Source: Ridgeia piscesae
Taxonomy: Eukaryota; Annelida; Polychaeta; Sabellida; Siboglinidae
Assembly (NCBI GenBank): GCA_025642075.2
Contig: JAODUO010001086.1
Location: forward strand, 79,501-143,500
Length of the DNA: 64,000 bases
Direction: 5' to 3'
Part shown: one piece after another, positions 48,776 through 60,699 of the stretch
Layout of the letters: each line of letters opens with the position of its first letter
How positions within the stretch are numbered: position 1 is the stretch's first letter
Notes under the pieces: model-generated
The model's input: the letters and a program-made list of their open reading frames with translations, nothing else
The model's database searches: none
What the model was told of the DNA's origin: nothing
Made by a program: the position numbers and the translations under genes

Positions 48776-48870
48776 CATGACTTTATGTAAAGACCTGTCC
48801 ACCTGCACAGGTAAAACCCAATTTGGACAGATATAAATACCACAGGGTTGGCAGTGGACATGGGTAGAAA
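48776..48870 (+). mobile_element. GGACGGGTAAA-family MITE, eroded partial copy
   Basis: Retains gactttatgtaaagacctgtccacctg, gtaaaaccca.tttggacag and tggacatgggtagaaaaat. Confidence 0.5.
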
Positions 48871-49409
48871 AATAAGCAGTAATGAACATTTCTCAAGGTA
48901 GTTCTTTTCCAATCAATAGTTTAAATTTTTCATATCCAAATTCAAGTTGTCACTAATCGTTAGTATACGTTCAGACAAAAGCCTCTACAGGTCAAAAGAA
49001 ATTTAAGATCTTTAATTTGGATATGAAAAATGAAAACCACTGATTAGAAAAAGCCGTCTTCCAAAATCAGACATTGTATGGTTTCAAAATGGGTATCACA
49101 TGTCTTGTTCCATGTAGTTTATTTGAGGTCAAAATCACACATCTCAACAGGTTTGTTGTGTGTCTAACAAAACATTTGCGACTGGCAAATTTTTTATCCT
49201 CCTTAAAGCCCAGTGTGAAACAAGTCTTCGTCACGCAAATACATGTAAAATACATGTTATATTTACCATTTGTCTTTAAAAATAAAGTTTAACTGTCTGA
49301 ATTTGAATGTTTCAATGTGACTATCATGTACTCTCCATGAAACTTCACCATATCTCAGATCTAACTTCAACCAGTCTAGAAGGTTTTTCTGAATGTTGTC
49401 TGGTGATGA

Positions 49410-50396
49410 GTTTGTTCACCAGTTATGGTGTATACTGAACTTGTTTACCAGTTATGGTGTATACTGAACTTGTTTACCAGTTATGGTGTATACTGAACTT
49501 GTTCACCAGTTATGGTGTATACTGAACTTGTTCACCAGTTATGGTGTATACTGAACTTGTTCACCAGTTATGGTGTATACTGAACTTGTTCACCAGTTAT
49601 GGTGTATACTGAACTTGTTCACCAGTTATGGTGTATACTGAACTTGTTCACCAGTTATGGTGTACCCCCGGTATACTGAACTTGTTCACCAGTTATGGTG
49701 TATACTGAACTTGTTCACCAGTTATGGTGTATACTGAACTTGTTCACCAGTTATGGTGGTGTATACTGAACTTGTTCACCAGTTATGGTGGTGTATACAG
49801 AACTTGTTCACCAGTTATGGTGTATACTGAACTTGTTCACCAGTTATGGTGTATACTGAACTTGTTCACCAGTTATGGTGTATACTGAACTTGTTCACCA
49901 GTTATGGTGGTGTATACTGAACTTGTTCACCAGTTATGGTGTATACTGAACTTGTTCACCAGTTATGGTGTATACTGAACTTGTTCACCAGTTATGGTGG
50001 TGTATACTGAACTTGTTCACCAGTTATGGTGTATACTGAACTTGTTCACCAGTTATGGTGTATACTGAACTTGTTCACCAGTTATGGTGTATACTGAACT
50101 TGTTCACCAGTTATGGTGGTGTATACTGAACTTGTTCACCAGTTATGGTGGTGTATACTGAACTTGTTCACCAGTTATGGTGGTGTACACTGAACTTGTT
50201 CACCAGTTATGGTGGTGTACACTGAACTTGTTCACCAGTTATGGTGGTGTATACTGAACTTGTTCACCAGTTATGGTGTACCCCCGGTATACTGAACTTG
50301 TTCACCAGTTATGGTGGTGTATACTGAACTTGTTCACCAGTTATGGTGGTGTATACTGAACTTGTTCACCAGTTATGGTGGTGTATACTGAGGGCT
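49410..50396. repeat. 29-32-bp minisatellite, main array
   Basis: About 33 copies of ttatggtgtatactgaac then ttgttcaccag. Two length classes occur, 29 bp and 32 bp (tggtggtgt), which are interspersed, plus two units with a gtacccccggtat insert (near 49662 and 50278). The units lie back to back with no unique spacers, so this is not a CRISPR array. Confidence 0.97.
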
Positions 50397-50690
50397 TTAT
50401 GCAGAACCAAATTATTGCCAGTCGCACGTTTTGGTGGACACATGGATGTTAACTATTAAGCCAGTTTACAAACTTTAAATGTGTCTGATGACCTAAAATG
50501 GACTACAAACACACGTGACACCATTTACACTCACTCTTGAGGCATAACTGACAATATCTATGGTTTTGGAAGACCTTTTTTGCTCCTTCATTTTTTATTA
50601 TCTCTCCACCCATATTTCTACATGTCCACAACGGTTTGTACCTGTCCATATGACAGGTGGACGGGTCTCTGCATAAAGCTATGTGTATAC
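50391..50690 (-). mobile_element. GGACGGGTAAA-family MITE inserted in the minisatellite
   Basis: Starts gggctttatgcagaa and ends ggtctctgcataaagct. Minisatellite units flank both sides (gtgtatactga before, gtgtatactgaacttg after). It is in the opposite orientation to the copy at 43403. Confidence 0.85.
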
Positions 50691-50728
50691 TGAACTTGTT
50701 CACCAGTTATGGTGGTGTATACTGAACC
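50688..50728. repeat. 29-32-bp minisatellite, distal remnant after the MITE
   Basis: One full and one partial unit continue the array at 49410-50396 on the far side of the inserted MITE. Confidence 0.9.
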
Positions 50729-50783
50729 GAATTGATTTTTGCCATAACTCGTGAGTTTATGACATATTTTGCAGGATATCATC

Positions 50784-50995
50784 ATAGCTTGATGTAGAGA
50801 CCCATTCACCCGTCATCTGGACATGTAAAAACCGTTGTGGGTGGGTAGAAATATGGGTGGACGGGTAAAAAAATGAAGGAGCAAAAAGATATTGTTAGTT
50901 ATGCCTTAGAAATAAGTGTAAATGGTGTTAAATGTGTGTTTGTAGTCCATTTCAGGTCATCAGACACATTTAAAAGTTTGTAAACTGACTTATTA
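50784..50995 (+). mobile_element. GGACGGGTAAA-family MITE, 3'-truncated copy
   Basis: From gatgtagagacccattcaccc through ggtggacgggtaaaaaaatg to tttgtaaactgacttatta; it lacks the tgcataaagcc end. Confidence 0.75.
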
Positions 50996-50999
50996 TACT

Positions 51000-52085
51000 A
51001 TTGTACTCTAGCAGAGAAAATCAAGTCTGAACAGTGACAAATCAGCCGGTCCTGTAAACTGTTTCAGCAGTCAACATCTCAGACACTTTTATATACCTTT
51101 CTGACAGTCACAAACACAACCCCGAGTAGGCCATATGCATCATACCTCATCACTTACCGCACCTTTCCCTATATTGTTTTGTCACCCTTCCTTAATATGG
51201 AAGGGTGAAAGCAGTGCATCCCAGGTAAAAAATATTTCTTTCGTTTTCGCCAACATTTTTTTTCAGTTAATGTGTTCTACCACTGGGACCAACAAACAGG
51301 GACCACAGTGCTGTTTTATTGGTAATCTGCCGAAAGCTCCAATACACTCCCAGACTAAATTCAAATATTGTGTTAGTATGTATTGTGATACATGTCAAAT
51401 ATTGTCCTGTGTTATAATATGTATCGTTTCATGAGGGTGATGTATCGATACAACCATATTACAGTACTCACATTAAGCTCCAATACACTCCCTTGCTAAA
51501 TGCAAATATCGTGTGGAAATCAAGTTGTGAGAATAAACATCTTATAATGTGGACCATTCTTGTAAAATGTGTATAGGTGGTAGGCAACAGGAAAGAAACA
51601 TGTCCAGCATACAATTGTATACCAGACTAATATATTAGTACCCTTGTTATTTAACCCTGGGTCCTTGACAGTGACACAAAGACTTATATGAATCAGAGCT
51701 CCTGCATGGAAAACTTCCTGGTTTTAAAATATACACGCTGCTTACTGCATTTGAGTTGTTAACCTGCACTGCTATTGGGTCGATCAGAGTTACAAAGCAG
51801 ACTTTTCATGACAAGTTTACCTAAAATGGTTACTTATCATCTGAATGGAAATGTAGCAATTGTAAATCTGCCACAGGGGAGAAAGTGGACACATGTATTC
51901 TAGTGTCACACTCTGGTGGCAATGCCACACCCATCAATGAGTCAACATGATCACTGGCACTACTAAATATTCCTAGTCTCATTCAAACAGACTGTACACA
52001 TGCCCGGTTCATTGAGCTAAACTAAAACCGTAAGTATGCAATGCATTGGAATTTCACCAATCTCTTTTATAAGATTACAACTCAC
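51000..52085. other. Sequence upstream of the MEIOC exons, no feature recognised
   Basis: No exon or repeat family identified. Tandem-like similarity of gctccaatacactccc (51337, 51478) is the only internal repeat noticed. Confidence 0.45.
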
Positions 52086-52089
52086 CAGA

Positions 52090-52375
52090 TGGCAGGGCCA
52101 TATGCAGGATGACAGTTTTGCAAGTCACATCTTTTGGTGGACACATGGATGTTAATTAACTACTAAGCCAGTTGAGAAATGTATGTATTTTATGACTGGA
52201 AATGGACTACAAACACACATGTGACACCATTTACGCTATTTTTTAAGGCATAACTGACAATATATATGGTTTTGGAAGACTTGTCCTTCATTATTTTTGC
52301 CCATCCGCCACCTGTCTACCCATATTGTTAACGGTCCAAAACAAATTTTACCCATCCAAATGATGGGTGGACGGC
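52090..52375 (-). mobile_element. GGACGGGTAAA-family MITE, copy in tandem (first)
   Basis: Starts agggccatatgcagga, contains tggtggacacatggatgtta and ggtggacgg at its end. It abuts the next copy directly. Confidence 0.75.
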
Positions 52376-52675
52376 AGGGCTTTATGCAGGATAAAATTAT
52401 TGCCTGTCACACATGTTTTGGTGTACACATGGATGTTAACTGTTAAGCCAGTTTACAAACTTTTAAATGTGTCTGATGACCTGAAATGGACTACAAACAC
52501 ACACATGTGACACCATTTTCACTCACTTTCAAGGCATGACTAACAATATCTATGGTTTTGGAAGACCTTTTTTTGCTCCTTCATATTTTTACCCATCCAC
52601 CATATTTCTACCCGTCCATATTCGTTTTTACCCATCCAAATGATGGGTGGATGGGTCTCTACATAAGGGTATGGT
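52376..52675 (-). mobile_element. GGACGGGTAAA-family MITE, copy in tandem (second)
   Basis: Starts agggctttatgcaggat right after ggtggacggc of the previous copy and ends ggatgggtctctacataag. Same orientation as its neighbour. Confidence 0.77.
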
Positions 52676-52824
52676 TGACGGGTAAAAGCTATGGTACGGA
52701 AAAGAGAGACATAATAGTCAATGTTATAAAATATTTGGCAATTTATAAGGTTATGTGATGGTTTATGATTCGTACAAGCATTACAGTAAATATCCATTTG
52801 ATAATTATCGAATAAATATTTTAC

Positions 52825-53285
52825 AGTGGGGGGGTCATATTTCTGTGGTATAGTATATTGACCCGTGAACCTGGTGAACCGTTTACCTCATCTAGTCAAC
52901 TGCAACTGCCAAACCAGTTGAGATTTACTACCAAGTTCACCAAATAATAGGATACACCAACTCCCTTGCCAAGGAATAAAATAATTGGATGGTTTTTTAA
53001 TATCAATGACATTTGCTAACAGAAAAACAAATTCATTTATGGTGACCTAAATTTAACATTAGATATTATCTTTTGAAGTGAAATAGTTGGTTATGTGCTG
53101 TAATTTAACATTATGATCAAAATCATTATTTCAAATATATATCCATGAAATATGGGGATGGGTCATTTTTCTATAGGGCGGGTCATTTTTCTATAACTGA
53201 AAATCTATGGAAAAGTGACCCGGGGGTCATTATTCTATATAGAATAGTGACCCGCGGGTCACTTTACCCCCGGGTCAATATTCTA
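52825..53285. repeat. GGGTCA/TGACCC repeat and palindrome cluster
   Basis: Near 53160-53280 the motif (c)gggtca(t/c) followed by an ttctata block recurs on both strands. ATTCTATATAGAAT (53232-53245) and GTGACCCGCGGGTCAC (53247-53262) are perfect palindromes. The outer left end (gggggggtcatatttct at about 52826) mirrors the theme. It may be a MITE with several termini. Confidence 0.6.
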
Positions 53286-53496
53286 TATGACACCGGCAGG
53301 CAAGACGAGTGCAGTTAGGGCATAGTGCATCTTGGCAGTCTCGGAAGTGCATCTTGGCGGTCTTGGAGATACCTTACTACAGATGTTGTAGCTTTCAAAA
53401 TTATGCATTCTGTAGACTTGGTCATCATTTCGCTCAAAGTTAGAATAAAATAAGACATGTTAACTTTCTATGTGGTTTAAATTAATCATATAACAG

Positions 53497-53499
<3 letters not shown>

Positions 53500-53545
<46 letters not shown>
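53500..53545. repeat. (AT)n microsatellite
   Basis: About 22 AT units. Confidence 0.97.
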
Positions 53546-53549
<4 letters not shown>

Positions 53550-53551
<2 letters not shown>

Positions 53552-56010
53552 ACATACATATATTTAAATATTTTTATAATTTATATTTTATAGTTTAATC
53601 TAATTGATGATGTTCTATGTAAAGTGCCATAGAGCATTTGATCTTAAGTGGATTCTGGCACCATATAAATTATATATTGTTATATCATAATCATTTTGCA
53701 ATATCAATACATTGATTAGTTGCTACATGTACTTCTGTCGAGTACTTTCTGGATGGCAACAAACTTCCTAACCTGATTATTTTGATCATTGTAAAATGGA
53801 CTCTTATCAATGACTTTAATGCAAAAGCATACTTGGTAAATACATTTTTGATGTTTATTTTGTCTTGACAATAAAGCCATGCCATTGCTTGCAGTAAGGT
53901 GTTCACACTTTGCTCCCATTACATATCTGAACAGTAAGAACTGTAACCCATAACAACTGTTATTATCTGTGGCTACATCATACCAGTACAGGTAAGCTGC
54001 TGCTATATTATGACTCAGGTCCAAATATACTGACTACCTGGTACACTGTACATTGATTGTATGTCCAATGCTTGGATACCAGATATAAACATATAAAAAC
54101 AAAACCTAGGAGTGCCAAGCCGAACCTGACACAGCAGTTCTTTGGGGAAAGAAAACAGATCAGCAGTAAACAATTACAGAACACATTTTTTACAGTTAGA
54201 TGATTCTCTTGATAACTTAGAGGAAATATAGTTGTGTGACCTTGTCTTTATACTGAATAATTTTACTGGCCATCACTTATAGATGGGGGAATGGTTCAGA
54301 ATTGGGAATGCTTGTTATTTGGTTTACTTTGTTTGGCACAGTGTAAAAAAATTGCACATGCAACAAGCATACCACACATAAACAATAGCCAGTAGGACTC
54401 TATTTATATGCGTTTAATAAGATCACAGGAATCCAAGATGAGACCAACTTTCTGTGATGTGTGCTACTGTTAATAAATATCACAAAGTGAACTGACAGCT
54501 TATGAAAAAAATACTCTTGCATGACACACAATAGTATATCCTACAGTGCAGTTATGGTGGAATAATTAAATGTACAACTAGTAGAACTAGCTAACAGTCC
54601 ATTTAACAGTTACAGTATGACTGACAGCCTCCCCTATTAAGGCTGCTTTGAATATGACACGCCCCCTACTGCAGCACTGACAATGTCTGCTATTCAAATC
54701 ATTTGTATGCACAATTATCCGCTATGTGGAGGCACGTTATAAATCACATTTAAGGGTGATACCTTAAGTTTGCAGTAGCACTAATCATGGATTATCACTC
54801 TGTTAATTTGTTTTCGAGATATGTGCATTTTTGTATAACTGACTGCAACAATTTTTGACTTCAGTAATGGTGAACAACGTTACTTATTTCATCAATGGCA
54901 ATTTATGAAGTAACAATTTACTTAGACGGGTTGTTTTTTATAATGTTAATGATGTATTTGGTTGGATATATGTGGTGATGAGCGTAATAAGTAAATAACG
55001 CCTGTGGTAATAAACTTTGTAAACATTTCCAACGGAAGTAAACCTGCAACTAACAGTGGCAGTACATTATGCTAATTGTGAATGAGAGATTTGTGAGGTT
55101 TATGATTATGAAACTAAAATATATGCTAACTACGTTACTTGTTGAGCCTTCATTCACCTTTCAACTGCTGGTTTATTTTTTTATTTTTTATTATTTGTTC
55201 TGTAATTATGTATTTAGTTTGTTTATCTACAGCCACATCAAATTTGAATGGAAGGTACCAAGCAGTTCGATGTTGTGTTTGATGTATTAATCATCCCTTC
55301 AAACTCACCAGATGAATAATAGGAGTATGGATATATGTGATTTTGTCATATTCCTCATTAAGAAAATCATTACATTGGAACATCTGTGACATATGTGCCC
55401 AATTTTATTTTAAATTTGAACATTTCATGCTACTTTCGACTGACATAAATTTAAATGTAATTTATCTGCGTAAATCACAGATGCCCATAATGTATGGCCC
55501 ACAGCATTGACTATTGGTTACCTTTTCTAACTTTTCTAATGTCTGGGCATACCTCAATTGAATTTGATCGTATGTTTTGCAATAACGTACTAATTCTGCT
55601 TTCTAAAGTTCCACAATTCAAAATCATAACAGGTACATTAGTTCCAAAATTATTGCATCTTAGCACACTTTTGAGGTCAATAGCTCGACCTGGTTTACGT
55701 TATTCTGAGCGACTGCAGCTGTGCATTACCTCTGTAAGTGATACAACAGTGTGTGATGATGCTCATGATGCTCGATCTAAAAAATGCGTTAATTACACAT
55801 CATTTTATGACATAAATATTTCTGATGAATGATGATACTGAATGATGGCCTTCATGCAGTGTGACATGTTCACATGACAAGTTCTGGCCACATGACATAT
55901 TTATAACTTAGCACATATAGAATGCTCATTTTTTAACGAGATTTGGATTTAGTTTGTATATTTTTAAGTACTTTTGCAAGTTTGTTTGTACGAATTTTAT
56001 GGAATTTGTA
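53550..56010. other. Presumed MEIOC 5' intron, no feature recognised
   Basis: AT-rich. A 112-codon plus-strand ORF at 55494-55832 shows no known domain and no splice context, so it is not called as a gene. Confidence 0.45.
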
Positions 56011-56013
56011 TTA

Positions 56014-56290
56014 ACCCATTTTATCCTGAATAAGATTCTAGTCGTAGTTACCCTTTTTATCCGGAATATGATTCTAGTCGTAGTTTGCACTTGACACGGC
56101 TTCCCCGCACTCTGACGTTTTGGAATCCCATTGGCTGGTTAACACCGAATGACGTCAGTATATCGGGATCACTAGGAAACCTATATTTTTCAACCAATCA
56201 GTGCTGTTCTTTGGGTATTTACACGGTACAAAGCGGGTACCCCCAAGCTAAAGTGAAATCAAAGATGGCGTCGAGTCACAAAGACCGTTA
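56014..56290 (+). promoter_or_regulatory. Promoter-like block with CCAAT boxes, CRE and ATGGCG
   Basis: Begins ttaacccattttatcctgaa (the terminus shared with 35955-36357), then a two-copy 35-bp repeat (gattctagtcgtagtt). It carries an inverted CCAAT (ATTGG, 56130-56134), a perfect CRE TGACGTCA (56150-56157), a CCAATCA (56194-56200) and aaagATGGCGtc near 56262, a YY1-like start-site motif. The ATG there opens only 8 codons. It might be the 5' end of a decayed transposon. Confidence 0.35.
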
Positions 56291-56390
56291 AATGTTGACG
56301 TATTTTGAAGGATAACTCCGCTAATTTACTTCATACTGGTGATGACAAGAAGGCAGACAAGTGGATAGACAATATAAGATGGATGGTAGT

Positions 56391-59167
56391 AGTGCTGGTT
56401 CGATACCAGGTTTTGTTCAATACCGATCGATACCTGAATTTTGTTCGATACTCGATACTCGATACTCGATACTCGATACTCGATACTTACGTTGTAATTA
56501 AGTATAATTTTCACATAGAACACAGTTCCCAGTAGAAGCACAGTATGCAACAGAAGTAGTGCTGGTTCGATATCAATCGATATATTACTGGTTTGATACC
56601 AGAATTCTTCGATACCGATCGATATATTACTGGTTCGATATCAGAATTCTTCGATATCAATCGATACTAGATTTTTAGTCGATACTCAAAATTTACCTTA
56701 TAAGTGTAATTCAGTACAGTAGAGATCTCCAAAGAAACACTTAGACTAATGCCACAGAAACACAAAATGTTTCACTTGTAGGGAAATATGTGACAATTTT
56801 ATAGTCATACAAACAATGATTAATATGCAATTTTCTATTTATGTAAGTACACAAACAACAGTTTCAATATAATTGATTTCTGTTGTAAAACTAAAAGGTA
56901 ATTGTAATATAATATTAAAACAATAAAGACAACTGCAATAAAATACCTAGTGACAAATTAATTAATTGCACTGAATTATTTTAAATTAATAACAGTACTT
57001 CACCCCAGCTGTTTGTAAATACACTTTAATATAGCAGCTTAATTTCAAGTCAATGTGTCTCCTAAAATGACCATCAACAAATACAGCTGAAACAAATGAA
57101 ACATACAAATAATATGTTATTATTATATAAAAACACCTATCACTTATAATAGTGTCACTGCCAGCACAGCTGAACCCTCACTGTTATAACTTTTTTATTA
57201 TTAATTCTATCATAAAGATAATTGTGATTTAGCATCAAAACTGTATAGATGATTACAATAAAATAACACTAATTAATAATTGAAAAAATATTAATTTAAA
57301 TTACAATTGTACTTCCCACCAATATTTTTTTTTAAATATAAAACTTAAATTACCACGTTATCAAGTACACATAACAAGCCCCAATATGTTTTTGCAACTG
57401 TTTTCAAGAACAGGTCAGTTTCTTCCTCTACCTCTGGCTCTGCCAGTGGTGAACCTGTTTGGCCAGTGCCAGTGTCACAGTGGCAGTAGATGCAGTAAGC
57501 GAATCGTCATCGTTAATCAGTCACGTCGTATATGTCACTTCTTGACGCTGTGGCCGGTTACTTAATAGATTTGGCAATCGATGGCGATTCGCTTTGACTG
57601 TAACTTGATGTCCACTGCTTGCTCATTGTCGAATATTTCGAAAGAACACGTTCTCGAGTCAACGGCAATGCGACGTTCTCCACAACGTCGACGACGTTGA
57701 CATGCCGTACGCTGCAAAACAGCGCCACCAAACGGAACCCGGATAAACAAAGCCTCTGCATCGCGCTCGAATAATTATTTATATTAACAATATTATTATT
57801 AAACTAGTTTCATAAATACTAGTGCGTGCAATAAACACTCTATAAAAATGCTATTGGATGTGTGTTTTTGTACGCGTAATCGTAAGCAAAGTAGGGAGAA
57901 AGATGACATGGTAGTGCCACCAAGCGAGAGCATCACGTACGATCCTTGGTTTGGATAACGAGGCTAAGCGAAGTCTGACCTATATTCGCCACCGATTGCC
58001 GAATCTACTAAGTAACTGCGGCCACAGCGTCAAGAAGTGACATATATGACGTGACTGATTAACGATGACGATTCGCTTACTGCATCTACTGCCACTGTGA
58101 CACCGGCATTGGCCAAACAGGTTCACCACTGGCAGAGCCAGAGGTAGAGGAAGAAACTGACCTGTTCTTGAAAACAGTTACAACATAATGGGGCTTGTTA
58201 TGTGTACTTGATAACGTGGTAATTTAAGTTTTATATTTAAAAAAAAATATTGGTGGGAAGTACAATTGTAATTTTAATTAATATTTTTTCAATTATTAAT
58301 TAGTGTTATTTTATTGTAATCATCTATACTGTTTTGATAATCACAATTATCTTTATGATAGAATTAATAATAAAAAAGTTATAACTGAGGGTTCAGCTCT
58401 GCTGGCAGTGACACTATTATAAGTGAGAGATGTTTTTACATAATAATAACATATTATTTGTATGTTTCATTTGTTTCAGCTGTATTTGTTGATGGTCATT
58501 TTAGGAGACACATTGACTTGAAATTAAGCTGCTATATTAAAGTGTATTTACAAACAGCTGGGGTGAAGTACTGTTATTAATTTAAAATAATTTGGTGCAA
58601 TTAATACATTTATTTGTCACTAGGTATTTTATTGCAGTTGTCTTTGTTTTAATATTATATTACAGTTACCTTTTAGTTTTACAACAGTAATCAATTATAT
58701 TGAAACTGTTGTTTGAGTACTTACATAAATTTAAAATTGCATATTAATCATTGTTTGCATGACTATAAAATTGTCACATATTTCCCTACAAGTGAAACAT
58801 TTTGTGTTGCTGTGGCATTACTCTAAGTGGATAGTAGTGTTTCTTTGGAGATCTCTACTGTACTGAATGACACTTATAAGGTAAATTTTGAGTATTGACT
58901 AAAAATCTGGTATCGATTGATATCGAAGAATTCTGGTATCGAACCAGTAATATATCGATCGGTATCGAAGAATTCTGGTATCGAACCAATAATATATCGA
59001 TTGGTATCGAAGAATTCTTATATCGAACCAGCACTACTTCTGTTGCATACTGTGCTTCTCCTGGAAACTGTATTCTATGTGAAAATTAGACTTAATTACA
59101 ACGTAAGTATCGAACAAAATTCAGGTATCGATCGGTATCGAACAAAACCTGGTATCGAACCAGCACT
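56391..59167. mobile_element. Giant foldback palindrome, 2.8 kb
   Basis: Two arms of about 1.2 kb are reverse complements over their whole length around a loop of about 360 bp (roughly 57605-57960). Anchors: agtgctggttcgatacc at 56391 against ggtatcgaaccagcact ending 59167; acttcaccccagctgtttgt (57000) against acaaacagctggggtgaagt (58550); gtcacttcttgacgctgtgg (57533) against ccacagcgtcaagaagtgac (58023). The ends are dense in TCGATA repeats and hold a second internal TAGTGCTGGTTCGATA copy on each side. No transposase ORF. No convincing target duplication (only AGT flanks both ends). Confidence 0.9.
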
Positions 59168-59739
59168 AGTGCAACTGGCACTTTATACCACACCTACTAC
59201 AATAATGTAAATTCATAGATAGGTCTATTCATGGTGCACATTTAATAATTAATTTCTGCTTTAGAACTCAAGTAGACTTCATATAAAGACAGAATACCAT
59301 TATAATCGACCTCAACTTCCTATCGTAACTATGGCAACATTCTGGCTGGACCCTCATACTGTAGCCTGGTAATAAGTTGCAAAATCTGAGGTGTTCAGTA
59401 TAACAACCCGTTTTATTTGGCCCTATACGTTTATTAGATTCAAAGATTTGTACTGAGAGTTTTTCGTGCTGATTAATCCTAATAATCATACATAAAGCAA
59501 CTTATTTATTGCTAAGCATCATGTGGTACACTCTATCAGTGGACTTTGCATCAGTTCTTACGCCAGTGGGCTTCCAACGATCACAGATTTTCCCCAAAAG
59601 TGTTAGATTGTTAGATTTGTATACATAGGTGAATCAGATAGAATCCTTCTTTCTCGGGAGCCCAGTATGGTAGATCGATAATTAATTAATGCCCCATTAT
59701 TGCTGCATGCATTAACCATCCTGACAAAGCTAGTTGCAT

Positions 59740-60699
59740 TAAGGATGGGACAAATATTCGATTTGTATTAAAAAATTTGAATATCTGAATGTTTTCTTGC
59801 TTGGAAATTTGCAGCTATATATAAACAAAGATTTCTTGAATATTTTCCTTCATGTCCTCCGCTGCAAAATCGGTCCCGGGCGATCTTTTACTTTCTGACT
59901 TAACTACGAAAAAGACTACAACCGCCAAACTACTCTGTACATATCTTATATGTATACATAATTACATATGCACATAGGTTACAAAATAAAATCACTACCA
60001 TTACTTAAACAAAGTAATAAACTTCACAAAACAAACTCACGTAAAACTCGCCGGCAATGCAGCGTCATCGCTGTTAGTGGCAGCTATGCATAGCTTACCG
60101 TAATATTGGTAATTGGTTGAGGGGTCTTTTGTTAGCAGTTCAAGTTAAGGTTTAAGTATCGGGTAAGTTTAGGATTAATTGAAGTTCGCTTTGGCTTAGT
60201 TAGGGTTACGGTTACTTAAGGTTAGCATAAAACCGGAATTTGTGAAGATAATTTATGTAACGATGCCTGCGATAAATTACCAATGTTACAGCAAGTAAGC
60301 GCTGAGTTCCGCATAGCCGCTGTCAAGTTTTGCGTGAGTTTGTTTTCTTAATTTTATTCTTTACAGGAATGTAAATTATTTTATTTTGTAACCTAGTATG
60401 TGGATATGTATATAAGATATGTTAGGATAAGTTTGGTGGCTGTATAATTAAGAAGTCGTTTTCATGGTTATAGGTCAGAAAGTAAACAAATAGATTGATG
60501 CGTATGGCCAAGATGCAGAGACTCTGGCACGGACTTGCCCATGGGATGACCCCTGTGTCACAGCAAGACATCTCAACACCGTTCAGCATTCGAATGAAAT
60601 TTGCAGCCATAGAATTTTCGTATTCAATTCGATATGAAATTTTGAGGATATTCGATCCGATATTCGATTCGAATGAAATGCATTATTCGTCCTATCTTT
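59740..60699. mobile_element. Non-autonomous palindromic hAT-like element with 8-bp target duplication
   Basis: AGTTGCAT occurs at 59732-59739 and 60700-60707, exactly flanking ends TAAGGATGGGAC and GTCCTATCTTT (imperfect inverted repeat AARGATRGGAC). An 8-bp duplication is the hAT hallmark. The interior is also self-complementary: actttctgacttaactacg against ataggtcagaaagt, acatatcttatatgtata against atgtatataagatatgt, and ggttacaaaataaaat against attttattttgtaacc. No transposase is encoded. Confidence 0.85.

Noticed and set aside
49410..50728. Regular 29-32-bp repeats suggesting a CRISPR array
   Set aside because: Units are head to tail without unique spacers, there are no cas genes, and the genome is animal.
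55494..55832. 112-codon plus-strand ORF as a gene
   Set aside because: It has no recognisable domain, splice context or homologous motif, and its length is within chance for AT-rich DNA of this size.
56391..56402. Pol III B box (GGTTCGATACC) in the foldback termini
   Set aside because: It matches the consensus but occurs many times within the TCGATA-rich ends with no A box, so it is coincidental.
58895..59210. Plus-strand ORF with a repeated FWYRT-type motif
   Set aside because: It is a translation of the TCGATA-rich arm of the foldback element.
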